A stretch of DNA of 64,000 nucleotides from Amycolatopsis sp. cg9 (GCF_041346945.1 NZ_CP166850.1:1736001-1800000), one strand, 5' to 3'; shown: positions 1 to 9,307, counted from the stretch's first letter. Notes: generated from the sequence alone by a model not told the origin. Made by a program: numbers and translations.

Positions 1-868
1 CGACGTTCTGCGCGTCGGTCATCACGACGTAGTAGTGGTTGGCGTCGTACCACCACGGCCCGGTCTGCGTCACCCACGTGTTCGCGTCGCCGTCGAACAC
101 CACGAACCACGGCTTGAGGTCGGCGGTGTACTTGTCCCGCGGGTCACCGCCGGCCGCGCCGTGCACGGTCGGGAAGATGTTCGCGTCGCCGAGCTTGCCG
201 GCGTTCTTGAGCCCGACCAGGTACCGCGCGTACTCGACGTCGGTCTTCAGCGTGTCGGTCGGGTTCCCCTCCTCGACCGTGCCCGGGATGATCTCGGTGA
301 TCACCCGGCCCCGCAACGCGTCCACCGACGGCCAGTTGTCCGCTTTGGCCGCGTCGTCGAGCGTGCCGTAGCCGCCGAGCAGCTCGGCCGGCCGGAAGGC
401 GACGCTGCCGAGGTGCGCGCGGAACGTCGCGTCCAGCTCGTCCGGGCCCATCCCGGTGTTGTCCGAGAAGCCGGTCTTCATTTCGAGCTTGAGCGTGATC
501 GGCGTGTGCCCGGGGTGGGCCGCGAGCCAGATCCGGATGTCGTCGAGGCAGTACTCCAGGTTCTTGTTCTTGCCGCCGCTGTACAGCTGCGACGCCGAGG
601 TGGCCGCGACGCAGTTGTTGCTGTTCCCCAGCGGGTTCGAGTGGCTGACCTTCCACTCGTGGGTGAAGAAGTCCGGCCAGACGTCCAGCTCGATCAGCGA
701 CGAACCCGCGTCGAGCGCCCGCGCGAGGTAGTCGTAGGCCGCCGGGTCGTAGGTGTTGTGCACGCCGACCGTCGTGACGTGGGAAAGCTTCGGGCTGTCC
801 GCGTTGGCCGCCGTCGCTCCGGAGAGCACGAGCGCGGCCGTGAGGAGTGCCACCGAGGAGAGCTTCAT
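1..868 (-). CDS. Secreted Ca2+-dependent phosphoinositide phospholipase C-like protein (C-terminus cut)
   Basis: The gene reads leftwards from ATG at 868 (AGGAG-type ribosome site just upstream) and runs off the window start, so the C-terminus is missing. The first ~24 residues form a Sec signal peptide (MKLSS, hydrophobic core, ATAANADS), so the product is exported. The mature part has HNTYD (His37-Asn-Thr), ELDVW, KVSHSNP and a KLEMKTG segment. These fit the PI-PLC TIM-barrel fold, in particular the Ca2+-dependent phosphoinositide PLC C1 family: first catalytic His in HNTY, then the acidic ELD and KLE motifs. Expected activity is cleavage of phosphoinositide-type headgroups outside the cell; the substrate is inferred. 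It is divergent from thiD with a dre-like palindrome between them. Confidence 0.75.
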   Translation of the reverse strand, partial: MKLSSVALLTAALVLSGATAANADSPKLSHVTTVGVHNTYDPAAYDYLARALDAGSSLIELDVWPDFFTHEWKVSHSNPLGNSNNCVAATSASQLYSGGKNKNLEYCLDDIRIWLAAHPGHTPITLKLEMKTGFSDNTGMGPDELDATFRAHLGSVAFRPAELLGGYGTLDDAAKADNWPSVDALRGRVITEIIPGTVEEGNPTDTLKTDVEYARYLVGLKNAGKLGDANIFPTVHGAAGGDPRDKYTADLKPWFVVFDGDANTWVTQTGPWWYDANHYYVVMTDAQNV

Positions 869-951
869 CCAGGCTCCTTCGCCCCGTGAACTGGTGAGTA
901 GCCCACACAATGTGCCACCGTGGTTGACTCTTGATGAAGCAAAAGAGGCTG

Positions 952-967
952 ATTGGCCTAGACCAGA
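952..967. promoter_or_regulatory. dre-like DasR operator between the PI-PLC gene and thiD
   Basis: ATTGGCCTAGACCAGA matches the DasR responsive element consensus A(C/G)TGGTCTAGACCA(C/G)T at 13 of 16 positions. It sits 15 bp before the thiD start and 84 bp before the PI-PLC start. The window encodes a DasR-like GntR regulator at 10881-11636 with a similar site at its own promoter, so control of one or both genes here is a reasonable inference. Confidence 0.5.
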
Positions 968-982
968 AGTCGGGAAAACACC

Positions 983-1810
983 ATGACGACGAGCCTTCCG
1001 ACCGCGTTGACGATCGCCGGGTCGGACTCCGGCGGCGCCGCCGGGCTGCAGGCGGACCTGCGCACGTTCCTGACCTGCGGCGTGCACGGCCTGGTCGCGG
1101 TCACCGCCGTCACCGTCCAGAACACCCTTGGCGTGCACGACCGCGCCGACCTGCCCCCGCACATCGTCGCCGGGCAGATCGAGGCCGTGGCGGCGGACAT
1201 GGGCGTCGGCGCGGCCAAGACCGGCATGCTGGCCTCGGCCGAGATCATCCACGCGGTGGCGGCCGCGTGCGACGAGGCGTCGATCGGCCGGGACGCCGAG
1301 ATCCCCTTCGTCGTCGACCCGGTGGCGGCGTCGATGCACGGCCACCCGCTGTTCGACGAGGCGGGCCTGCACGCGCTGCGCGACGAACTCCTCCCGCGCG
1401 CGACGGTGCTGACCCCGAACCTCGACGAAGTCCGGCTGCTGACCGGCCTGACGGTGACCGACCGCGAAGGCATGCACACCGCGGCCGTGGTGCTGCACCG
1501 GATGGGCCCGCGGTACGTCCTGGTGAAGAGCGGCCACCTGCAGTCCGACCCGGAGTGCGTGGACCTGCTCTTCGACGGCTCGACGTTCGTGGAGCTGCCG
1601 GGCAAGCGCTACTCGACGCCGCACACGCACGGCGCGGGCGACACGATGGCGTCGGCGCTCACCGCCGGGCTCGCGAAGGGCATGCCCGTGGTCGAGGCGG
1701 CCCGCTACGGCAAGTGGTTCGTCTCGCACGCGGTCGAGCACGCCTACCCGATGGGCGCGAAGGTCGGCCCGGTTTCGGCCTTCTGGCGGCTGGCGCCGGA
1801 GGAGCGCTGA
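983..1810 (+). CDS. thiD: Hydroxymethylpyrimidine / HMP-phosphate kinase
   Basis: A 275-residue ribokinase-fold kinase that phosphorylates HMP and HMP-phosphate in the pyrimidine branch of thiamine synthesis. Diagnostic motifs are the N-terminal IAGSDSGGAAGLQAD (residues 11-25), the substrate-binding AKTGML (78-83), PNLDEV and the C-terminal GAGDT (217-221), with Asp220 as catalytic base. Length is typical for ThiD without the fused ThiE or TenA found in other lineages. ATG at 983 is the first good start. It stands alone, about 3.5 kb from thiOSG/E, and lacks their riboswitch. A dre-like site just upstream suggests a different control. Pyridoxal kinase activity is possible in this family but less likely. 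Confidence 0.88.
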   Translation: MTTSLPTALTIAGSDSGGAAGLQADLRTFLTCGVHGLVAVTAVTVQNTLGVHDRADLPPHIVAGQIEAVAADMGVGAAKTGMLASAEIIHAVAAACDEASIGRDAEIPFVVDPVAASMHGHPLFDEAGLHALRDELLPRATVLTPNLDEVRLLTGLTVTDREGMHTAAVVLHRMGPRYVLVKSGHLQSDPECVDLLFDGSTFVELPGKRYSTPHTHGAGDTMASALTAGLAKGMPVVEAARYGKWFVSHAVEHAYPMGAKVGPVSAFWRLAPEER

Positions 1811-1869
1811 GTACCCGCCCGGCTACGATCCCTGCGTTTACTGATCCTTGACCCAAGCAGGGGGCGGCC

Positions 1870-2673
1870 TTGACCGGACGCGAGCGGGCGGCGAAGGTCC
1901 TCGAAGACCGCCGCTTCCAGAACTTCATCATCGCCGTGATCGTCTTCAACGCGGTCACGCTCGGCATGGAGACCTCGACGTCGATCATGGCCGGGTACGC
2001 CGGCCTCCTGCACGCGCTCGACCACATCGCGCTGGGCATCTTCGTCACCGAGCTGCTGGCGAAGTTCTACGCCTACCGCGGCCGCTTCTTCCGCGACAAC
2101 TGGAACGTCTTCGACCTGCTGGTGGTCGGCATCGCGGTGATCCCGGCGACCGGGCCGTTCGCGGTGCTGCGGTCGCTGCGCGTGCTCCGGGTGCTGCGGC
2201 TGATCTCGGTGGTGCCGTCGATGCGGAAGGTCGTCTCCGGGCTGCTCGCCGCGATCCCCGGCATGGCCTCGATCGCCGCGCTGCTGGCGCTGATCATCTT
2301 CGTGGCCGGGGTGATGGCGACGAAGCTGTTCGGCGCCATCGACTCGGGCGACTTCGGCGACCTCGGCACGTCGCTGTTCACCCTGTTCCAGGTGATGACC
2401 GGGGAAGCCTGGCCGGACATCGCGAAGACGATCATGGAACAGGCGCCGATGGCGTGGATCTTCTTCGTCGTCTACATCCTGGTGTCCAGCTTCGCGGTGC
2501 TGAACCTCTTCATCGCCGTCGTGGTCAGCGGCATGGAGGACGAGCTGCGCCAGGACATCCGCGAGGAAGAGGCGAAGCAGGCCGAAACCCAGGCGGCCGC
2601 GAACCGGGAAATCCTCGACGAGCTCCGGGCCCTGCGCGCGGAGCTCGCCGAGCTGCGACAGCAGGCCGCTTAG
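1870..2673 (+). CDS. Bacterial voltage-gated sodium channel (NaChBac/NavAb family)
   Basis: A 267-residue ion-transport protein with one six-helix channel domain; four copies should assemble into a channel. TM helices S1-S3 lie at about residues 18-90. S4 (98-120) carries the voltage-sensing arginines in the usual every-third pattern (R101, R104, R107, R110). S5 is at about 134-153, and a pore loop with the selectivity filter TGEAW (177-181) precedes S6 (196-220). BacNav channels have T(L/x)ExW here, and the Glu gives Na+ selectivity. The C-terminus (222-267) is a charged helical coiled coil, as in NaChBac. The start is TTG at 1870 after a GGGGGCGG ribosome site. It follows thiD by 59 bp and converges on the next gene with overlapping stops. 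Confidence 0.85.
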   Translation: MTGRERAAKVLEDRRFQNFIIAVIVFNAVTLGMETSTSIMAGYAGLLHALDHIALGIFVTELLAKFYAYRGRFFRDNWNVFDLLVVGIAVIPATGPFAVLRSLRVLRVLRLISVVPSMRKVVSGLLAAIPGMASIAALLALIIFVAGVMATKLFGAIDSGDFGDLGTSLFTLFQVMTGEAWPDIAKTIMEQAPMAWIFFVVYILVSSFAVLNLFIAVVVSGMEDELRQDIREEEAKQAETQAAANREILDELRALRAELAELRQQAA

Positions 2674-3509
2674 CGGAACGCGGCCGCGTTGCGGGCGGCC
2701 CAGTCCGCGAAGGTGCGGGGCGCGCGGCCGAGGACCCGTTCGACGTCGGGGCTGACGCGCACCTCGGCGGGGCTCGGCGAACCGAGGATGTCCAAGGTGT
2801 CGTCGGCGAGCTCGGCCGGCATGCTCCGCGTCATGCCCGCCTTGGCCTCTTCGCGGGTGAGTTCGTGGAACCGCACCGGCGAACCCAGCGCGGCGGCGAT
2901 GGCCGCCGCCTGCCCCCGCGGTGTGATGACCTCCGGCCCGGTCAGCTCGTACGCGCCGCCGGAGTACCGGTCGTCCAGCAGGCAGGCCGCGGCGACCTCG
3001 GCGATGTCCGCCGGGTCGATGATCGGCACCCCGGTGTCGCCGAAGGGCGCGGCGACGACCCGCTGCGCGCGGACGCTTTCCGCCCACCACAGGGCGTTGG
3101 ACGCGAAGCCGCCCGGCCGCAGGATCGCCCAGTCGACGCCGGATTCCCCCACCGCGTCCTCCAGCTCGCGCATCGCGACCCGCGTGGCGCCGAAGGGCCT
3201 GGTCACCACGCCCAGGGTGGACAGCAGGACGATCCGGCCGACCCCGGCGCGCGCGGCCCGCTCGACGATGTCGGCAGGATTCGCCCCGACGGCGTGCAGG
3301 TCGCCCGACAGCAGCAAGAACAACGCCTTCGCGCCGGCCAGCACCGGCTCGAGACCGGCGGGTTCCGCCAGGTCGGCCACCACGTGGCGGACGCCGTCCG
3401 GCACCGGCGCGGCGTGCCGCGACACCGCCGTCACCGGCTGCCCGGCCTCGGCCAGCGCCCGCGTCAGCGGCGCGCCCACGTTCCCGGTAGCCCCGGTCAC
3501 CACGATCAT
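2670..3509 (-). CDS. NmrA/QorB-like NAD(P)H-binding oxidoreductase
   Basis: A 279-residue atypical short-chain dehydrogenase. The N-terminal GATGNVG (residues 6-12) is the Rossmann dinucleotide loop, and the downstream LSTLGVV and ILRPGGF blocks match the NmrA/QorB group, which includes NAD(P)H:quinone oxidoreductases and redox sensors. The catalytic Tyr of classical SDRs is not evident, as usual in NmrA. It is divergent from an HxlR regulator (3602), with a palindrome between them. This resembles the enterobacterial ytfG (qorB)/ytfH arrangement, so a quinone or electrophile detoxification role is inferred. Its stop overlaps that of the sodium channel gene. Confidence 0.75.
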   Translation of the reverse strand: MIVVTGATGNVGAPLTRALAEAGQPVTAVSRHAAPVPDGVRHVVADLAEPAGLEPVLAGAKALFLLLSGDLHAVGANPADIVERAARAGVGRIVLLSTLGVVTRPFGATRVAMRELEDAVGESGVDWAILRPGGFASNALWWAESVRAQRVVAAPFGDTGVPIIDPADIAEVAAACLLDDRYSGGAYELTGPEVITPRGQAAAIAAALGSPVRFHELTREEAKAGMTRSMPAELADDTLDILGSPSPAEVRVSPDVERVLGRAPRTFADWAARNAAAFR

Positions 3510-3569
3510 GAACAGCTCCTTCGTCCGATTTCCCGAGTGCTCGGAACGGTAGGAGCGGAGCTAACTTCT

Positions 3570-3583
3570 GGTAAGTACATACC
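3570..3583. promoter_or_regulatory. Candidate HxlR operator (GGTAagtacaTACC)
   Basis: An inverted repeat GGTA-N6-TACC lies 18 bp before the HxlR start and 60 bp before the divergent NmrA-type gene. It is followed by a partial extra half-site, GGTAAG, at 3588. HxlR/DUF24 regulators commonly bind such GTA...TAC palindromes between themselves and their target, so repression of both promoters is inferred. Confidence 0.5.
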
Positions 3584-3601
3584 TTTGGGTAAGCTCAGGA
3601 C

Positions 3602-3961
3602 ATGACCGGAGGCCCGCAGCTCACCCCGGCCGGCACCGAGGCCCGGTATGAGGTGTTTCACACCGACTGCCTCGCGCGGGACGTGGTCGGCCACGTCACC
3701 AGCCGGTGGGGCATCTGGGTGCTGATCTCCTTGCAGCGCACCGACCTCAGGTTCTTCGAGCTGCGGGAGAGCATCGAGGGCATCAGCGAGAAGATGCTCG
3801 CCCAATCGCTGCGCGCGCTGGTCCAGGACGGCCTGATCTGGCGGCGGGTCGAGCCGACGACGCCGCCGCAGGTCACCTACGGGCTGACCGAGTTCGGCCG
3901 GGACGTCGGCGAACCGCTGCTGGAGCTGTTCGACCGGATCACGCGCCGGCTCGCGGACTAG
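3602..3961 (+). CDS. HxlR-family (DUF24) transcriptional regulator
   Basis: A 119-residue winged-helix regulator. The N-terminal part has a conserved cysteine in the family position (HTDCLARDV), which in several HxlR members senses electrophiles or disulfide stress. The recognition helix region LRESIEGISEKMLAQSLRALVQDGLI (from residue ~56) and the wing with PPQVTYGLTEFG are family hallmarks. It is divergent from the NmrA/QorB-like gene with a palindrome in the 92-bp gap, so it most likely regulates that gene and itself in response to quinones or aldehydes. Function is assigned from family and context. Confidence 0.85.
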   Translation: MTGGPQLTPAGTEARYEVFHTDCLARDVVGHVTSRWGIWVLISLQRTDLRFFELRESIEGISEKMLAQSLRALVQDGLIWRRVEPTTPPQVTYGLTEFGRDVGEPLLELFDRITRRLAD

Positions 3962-3962
3962 C

Positions 3963-4391
3963 TCAGTCGTCGGCGATCAGGGCCTCGAGCGCCGGGATCG
4001 CCGCCGTCAACGCCTCGCGGTGCTCGGGCGACAGCCGGTCGAGGCGCCGGTTCAGCTCCTGCACCCGCGTCGACCGGACGCCGGAGACGAGCCGCTCGCC
4101 CTCCTCGGTCGCCTTCGCCAGCCACGCCCGGCGGTCGACCGGGTCGGACTCGCGGCTCACGTAGCCGGCCTCGACGAGGGACGCGATGATCCGCGACATC
4201 GTCGCCGCGGCGACGCCCTCCTTGGCCGCGAGGTCGCCGAGGCGGAGCTGACCGGAGTTCACGAGCGTCGCCAGCGCCGAAATGGCGCCGTGGCCCGGGC
4301 CCGGCACGCCGGCTTGCCGCAGTGACCGGGACAGCCTTCCGACGGCCAGGTACAACCTGCCCGAGACGTCCTGGACCGATGTGCTCGTCAC
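3963..4391 (-). CDS. MarR-family transcriptional regulator
   Basis: A 142-residue winged-helix protein. The start is GTG at 4391, because an AAGGAG ribosome site lies 6 bp upstream; longer in-frame readings lack one. The DNA-binding part LRLGDLAAKEGVAAATMSRIIASL (about residues 50-73) is followed by the wing signature ESDPVDRRAWLAKATEEG (about 82-99), the classic MarR DxRxxxxxLT-like stretch. Its last bases are adjacent to the HxlR stop (convergent), and it lies downstream of no obvious partner. Its target and ligand cannot be told from the sequence. Confidence 0.85.
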   Translation of the reverse strand: MTSTSVQDVSGRLYLAVGRLSRSLRQAGVPGPGHGAISALATLVNSGQLRLGDLAAKEGVAAATMSRIIASLVEAGYVSRESDPVDRRAWLAKATEEGERLVSGVRSTRVQELNRRLDRLSPEHREALTAAIPALEALIADD

Positions 4392-4488
4392 GGCTGGCTC
4401 CTTCTGCCCTGCCCCGCCGCCGGTGCGCCGGAAAGTGCCGTCCACCTTACGGGTCCGGGGTGCGGGTTCGGCGTCAAGGGACCTCGGT

Positions 4489-5448
<960 letters not shown>

Positions 5449-5449
<1 letters not shown>

Positions 5450-6522
5450 CACACGTGCTCCTTCTGGTGCAGCCGGACGGGCGAAGCCGCCTCGACGCCT
5501 TCGGGTGGCTCCTCCCCCTCGAGCCAGGCGACCACGGCGGCCGCGGTCACGGGGGCCATCAGCAGGCCGTTGCGGTGGTGCCCGGTCGCGGCGAAGACGC
5601 CGTCGTCCAGCACACCGATGTAGGGCAGCACGTCCCGGCTCGCGGCCCGCAGCCCGGCGGCGGTCTCGGCCAGCTCGTACTCGGTGATCGCGGGGAAGAC
5701 GCGTTCGGCGCCTTCGAGCAGCTCGCGCACGCCGCGCGCGGTGACGGCCCGGTCGAAGCCCGCCTCGTACTGCGTGGCGCCGAGGACGAGCTCCTGCTCG
5801 CCGCGCGGGACGAGGTAGATCGGCCGGCCCTCGACGACGGCCCGCACGGTGTGCGCGGGCGGTGGCAGGCAGCCGCGACGCGGCTTCAGCCGCAGGATCT
5901 CGCCCTTGAGCGGCCGGACGGCCCCGGCCAGCTGCGGGTGCAGCCGCCCGGTCCAGGCGCCCGCGGCGAGCACGACGGCTTCGGCGTCCGGCAGCGTTTC
6001 GACGCGCTCGCGCACGAACCGGACGTCGTGGTTGACGCAGGCCGCGTACAGCGCGTTGAGCAGTTTCCGGTTGTCCACGGCCAGGTCGCCGGGCACGTGG
6101 AGTCCACTTCGGACGGACCCGACGCCGGGTTCGAGCCGCTTGGTCTCCCGTGCGGTCAAGCGTTCGGCGGCGCGGCCGATCGAGTGCAGGTAGCCGGCGA
6201 GGATGTCGAGGTGCCCGGCGTCGGCGCTGTCGAACGCGACGACGAGCGTCCCGTGCCCGGCGAGGCCCGGGTCGACGCCTTCCCGCGCGAGGTCGCTCGC
6301 GAAGCCGGGCCAGCGTTCCAGCGAAGCTTCGCCGAGGCTGAGCACGTCTTCTTCGCCGGGCCAGGCCTCGGTGACCGGGGCCAGCATGCCCCCGGCCAGC
6401 CAGGACGCGCCGCCGCGGGCGGGCTCGGGATCGTGCACGGTGACGTCGTGGCCCGCCTTCGCGGCCCGCCACGCCGCGGACAGGCCGATCACGCCGCCGC
6501 CCACCACTGCCAGGTTCGTCAT
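5449..6522 (-). CDS. thiO: Glycine oxidase ThiO
   Basis: A 357-residue FAD-dependent amine oxidase (DAO family) that oxidises glycine to dehydroglycine for thiazole synthesis, the aerobic alternative to ThiH. The FAD-binding [11 protein letters not shown] (residues 8-18) is at the N-terminus. [11 protein letters not shown], the [12 protein letters not shown] stretch near the C-terminus and the ATQYEAGFD block are typical of ThiO. The start is ATG at 6522, directly downstream of the TPP riboswitch whose 3' end lies about 8 bp away. Translation initiation is therefore the probable regulated step. It is first in the thiO-thiS-thiG operon. Confidence 0.93.
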
Positions 6523-6530
6523 GGGATCAC

Positions 6531-6620
6531 GCTCCCTGCGCCGGCATGACCCGGATCAGGTTCCACGGTCGGAGCGGCAGCTCCCTCTCAGCCCGTGCCT
6601 CGGGCTCCCGTGCGGACTCC
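6531..6620 (-). promoter_or_regulatory. TPP (THI-box) riboswitch upstream of thiO
   Basis: Read on the minus strand, this stretch contains the conserved THI-box words GGGCTGAGAGG and GAACCTGATCCGGGTCATGC, then CCGGCGCAGGGAG, enclosed by GGAGCCCG. These form the helices P2-P5 of the thiamine pyrophosphate aptamer. The aptamer ends 8 bp before the thiO ATG with no separate terminator hairpin. Sequestration of the thiO ribosome site when TPP is bound is thus more likely than transcription termination. It controls thiO-thiS-thiG only; thiE starts divergently 33 bp beyond its 5' side. Confidence 0.95.
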
Positions 6621-6652
6621 CTCACCCTAACTCGCGCGGTACGGTCGCCGCT

Positions 6653-7318
6653 ATGCCCGCCCTCTCCGGTGACAAGATCCGCGCCCGCCTCGACGCGGCG
6701 CGCCTGTACCTGTGCACGGATGCCCGCACCTCCCGCGGCGACCTGGCTTCGTTCGCCGACGCGGCGCTGGCCGGCGGTGTCGACGTGATCCAGCTGCGCG
6801 ACAAGACCGGCGGCGCGCCGCTGGAGGCCGCTGCCGAAATCGCGGCGCTGGAGGTGCTGGCCGAGGCGTGCGCCCGCCACGGGGCGCTGCTGTCGGTGAA
6901 CGACCGGGCGGACGTGGCACTGGCGGTCGGCGCGGATGTGCTCCACCTCGGCCAGGACGACATCCCGGTCCCGCTGGCCCGCCGCATCCTCGGCGACGAC
7001 GTCGTGATCGGCCGCTCGACGCACTCCCTCGACCAGGCGCTGTCGGCCGCGGCGGAGCCCGGGGTGGACTACTTCTGCACCGGCCCGTGCTGGCCGACGC
7101 CGACCAAGCCGGGCCGCGACGCACCGGGCCTCGACCTGGTGCGCGCGGTGGCCGGCTGGGCCCCGGAACGGCCGTGGTTCGCGATCGGCGGCATCGACGG
7201 CGACCGCCTGCCTTCGGTGCTGGACGCCGGCGCGTCCCGCATCGTCGTCGTCCGGGCCATCACGGAGGCCGAGGACCCGGCCGAGGCGGCCCGCGCGCTC
7301 CGCTCCCACCTGGTCTGA
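6653..7318 (+). CDS. thiE: Thiamine-phosphate synthase
   Basis: A 221-residue TIM-barrel enzyme that joins HMP-pyrophosphate with thiazole phosphate to make thiamine phosphate. Family motifs seen are [53 protein letters not shown] and AIGGIDG. ATG at 6653 is chosen because homology begins within ten residues. No convincing ribosome site precedes it, so the message may be leaderless. It is divergent from the riboswitch-controlled thiO operon; its promoter must lie over the antisense of the riboswitch region. It converges on the next gene across a long hairpin. Confidence 0.92.
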   Translation: MPALSGDKIRARLDAARLYLCTDARTSRGDLASFADAALAGGVDVIQLRDKTGGAPLEAAAEIAALEVLAEACARHGALLSVNDRADVALAVGADVLHLGQDDIPVPLARRILGDDVVIGRSTHSLDQALSAAAEPGVDYFCTGPCWPTPTKPGRDAPGLDLVRAVAGWAPERPWFAIGGIDGDRLPSVLDAGASRIVVVRAITEAEDPAEAARALRSHLV

Positions 7319-7327
7319 GCCGGATGC

Positions 7328-7377
7328 GCTGAAGGCCACCATCACGGCACCTGGTGCCCATGGTGGTGGCCTTCAGC
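7328..7377. terminator. Long hairpin between convergent thiE and a membrane-protein gene
   Basis: GCTGAAGGCCACCATCAC (7328) pairs with the complementary GTGGTGGCCTTCAGC segment ending at 7377, leaving a short loop. It lies 10 bp after thiE and 5 bp before the end of the converging gene. A bidirectional terminator or mRNA-end stabiliser is inferred; there is no T-run, as usual in high-GC actinobacteria. Confidence 0.6.
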
Positions 7378-7381
7378 GGCG

Positions 7382-8110
7382 TTACGGGGTCGGGGTGGTC
7401 GCCGCGCCTTGGCTGGTGGGCGGGGTGGTGGTGGCCGGGGCCGAGGTCGACGGCTGCTGCGTCGACGTGCTCGGCGTGGTGGTCGGGGTCTCCGACGAGG
7501 TCGTCGGGGCCGTCGACGTGTCCGACGGGGTCGTGGTCGTCTCCGTCGGGGAGACCTGGGTGTCCGTCGGGGTCGTGGGCGTCGTCGACGGGGTTGTGTC
7601 GGGGTGACCGCCGCCGCCGAAGATCTTGCCGATGCTCGTGCCCGTGCCGCCGCCGATCTGGGTGCCCGTCGCCGACTCGAAGCCGACGATCGCCAGGATC
7701 GCCACCGCGAACGCCGCCACGCTGGTGCCGATGATCAACGGCCAGCGCAGTTTCCGCAGCCGCGAGGGTCCGGCCTCCTCGGGTTTCGGCAGCTGGACCG
7801 TGGGTTGTTCGGTGAGCGGCAGCTCTTCGGGTTCGACCGCCCCGCGCCGCCGGATCCCCGACGTCGCCAGCACGCGGGCCTTGAGCGCCGCTTCGCGCGT
7901 GCGTTGCAGCGAGCGCAAGTACAGCTCGCCGCCGACCGTCGACACCACGCTCGCCACGCCCGCGCCGACCACCGTGCCCGCCACGCCGAGCGTCGAGCCC
8001 AGCAGCGCCGCGGTCACCGCCGCGAGCGCCGCCGCCGCCACCTGGGCGATGCGAAGGCCCGACTTCTCCTCCGTCTTTTCTTCGGAAGCCGCTGAGTTCT
8101 CCTTTGTCAT
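7382..8110 (-). CDS. Membrane protein with Thr/Pro/Ser-rich extracellular tail, function unknown
   Basis: A 242-residue protein starting at ATG 8110 (MTKENSAASEEK). A charged N-terminus is followed by an Ala/Gly/Val-rich stretch at about residues 21-60 that may be a glycine-zipper membrane hairpin. Then come a basic, Pro-containing region, a clear TM helix at about 120-145 (WPLIIGTSVAAFAVAILAIV) and a tail of about 75 residues made almost only of Thr, Ser and Pro. Such tails are usual for cell-wall-spanning, possibly O-mannosylated, actinobacterial proteins. The family is not recognised. It converges with thiE and is divergent from the threonine dehydratase. Confidence 0.7.
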   Translation of the reverse strand: MTKENSAASEEKTEEKSGLRIAQVAAAALAAVTAALLGSTLGVAGTVVGAGVASVVSTVGGELYLRSLQRTREAALKARVLATSGIRRRGAVEPEELPLTEQPTVQLPKPEEAGPSRLRKLRWPLIIGTSVAAFAVAILAIVGFESATGTQIGGGTGTSIGKIFGGGGHPDTTPSTTPTTPTDTQVSPTETTTTPSDTSTAPTTSSETPTTTPSTSTQQPSTSAPATTTPPTSQGAATTPTP

Positions 8111-8257
8111 GATCCCGATCCGGTAGTCCGTCTTCTCCCCTTGTCCAACGGTTAAGGCGCGCGAGGAACTCCCCTCGTTGCCGCGGCGTGAGGAGGACCA
8201 CTCCGTCTGTCCACAATAGACACTCCAAACCGAACGATTTCTTGACATACTCGGCAC

Positions 8258-9208
8258 ATGGAACTGGTGACGATCTCCGACATCGAGGCCGCCGCGAAGC
8301 GCGTCGAAGGTGTCGCCGTGCGCACGCCCCTGTTGGTCCAGACGTGGGATCCCCGCGGCACCCTGTGGCTCAAACCCGAGAGCCTGCAACCGATCGGCGC
8401 GTTCAAGGTGCGCGGCGCGTTCAACGCGATCGGCTCGCTCGACGACGCCGCGCGCGAACGAGGTGTCATCGCCTACTCGAGCGGCAACCACGCGCAGGCG
8501 GTCGCGTACGCGGCGCAGCGGTACGGCGTGCCCGCGGTGATCGTCGTGCCGGACGTCGCGCCGCGGATCAAGGTCGAGGCCACCCGCGCGTACGGCGCCG
8601 AGGTGATCGAGGTGCCGATCGGCGAGCACGAGGCGAAAGCGCGTGAACTGGCTGCCGAACGCGGGCTGACCCTCGTCCCGCCCTTCGACGACGCGGCCAT
8701 CATCGCCGGGCAGGGCACCGCGGGCTTGGAGATCGCCGAAGACCTGCCGGCGGTCGACGTCGTCCTGGTCCCCATCAGCGGCGGCGGGCTGGCGGCCGGC
8801 GTCGGCACCGCGATCAAGGCCCGCTGCCCGCGGGCGCGGGTGATCGGCGTCGAGCCGGCGCTGGCCGCGGACGCCGCCGACAGCCTCCAGCGCGGCGAGC
8901 TGGTCCGGTGGCCGCAGGCCGACCGCGCCCGCACGATCGCCGACGGCCTGCGCTCACAGCCGTCCGAACTGACCTTCGCGCACCTGCGGGAAGTAGTGGA
9001 CCAGATGGTCACGGTCACCGAGGACGAGATCCGCGAGGCCGTGCGCGTCCTGGCCCGCAAGGCCCGCCTGGTCGCCGAGCCCAGCGGCGCGGTGACGACG
9101 GCGGCGTACCTCTTCCACGCCGGCGAGCTGCCGGCCGGCAAGACGGTCGTCCTCGTCTCCGGCGGCAACGCCGACCCGGCGATGTTCGCGGAGATCCTCG
9201 CCGGCTGA
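8258..9208 (+). CDS. PLP-dependent threonine/serine dehydratase
   Basis: A 316-residue fold-type II PLP enzyme of the threonine dehydratase/serine racemase group. PLP lysine Lys50 is in GAFKVRGA, the substrate loop is SSGNHAQ (74-80) and the phosphate-binding glycine loop is SGGGLAAG. It lacks the C-terminal ACT regulatory domain of biosynthetic IlvA, so it is the short, catabolic-type enzyme. It converts threonine (or serine) to 2-oxobutyrate (or pyruvate) and ammonia. A related activity such as hydroxyaspartate dehydratase or serine racemase cannot be excluded. It starts at ATG 8258 and is monocistronic, converging on an MFS gene across a repeat element. Confidence 0.85.
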   Translation: MELVTISDIEAAAKRVEGVAVRTPLLVQTWDPRGTLWLKPESLQPIGAFKVRGAFNAIGSLDDAARERGVIAYSSGNHAQAVAYAAQRYGVPAVIVVPDVAPRIKVEATRAYGAEVIEVPIGEHEAKARELAAERGLTLVPPFDDAAIIAGQGTAGLEIAEDLPAVDVVLVPISGGGLAAGVGTAIKARCPRARVIGVEPALAADAADSLQRGELVRWPQADRARTIADGLRSQPSELTFAHLREVVDQMVTVTEDEIREAVRVLARKARLVAEPSGAVTTAAYLFHAGELPAGKTVVLVSGGNADPAMFAEILAG

Positions 9209-9220
9209 CCCCCCGCCCCA

Positions 9221-9307
9221 AGCGCCCCAATGTGGCGTTGGTTGCGTCCAGCGCACCGAACGCCACATTGGGTGCGTCTGACGCACCGAACGCCACATTG
9301 GGGCGCT
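9221..9307. repeat. Intergenic inverted-repeat element, copy 1 (CCCAATGTGGCGTT family)
   Basis: The outer 19-bp arms (9221-9239 and 9289-9307, AGCGCCCCAATGTGGCGTT and its exact complement) enclose a third, inverted copy of the AACGCCACATTGGG unit at about 9259-9272. The same unit, in the same three-copy layout, occurs at 61388-61473. It lies between convergent genes, where it may act as a bidirectional terminator. Confidence 0.8.
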
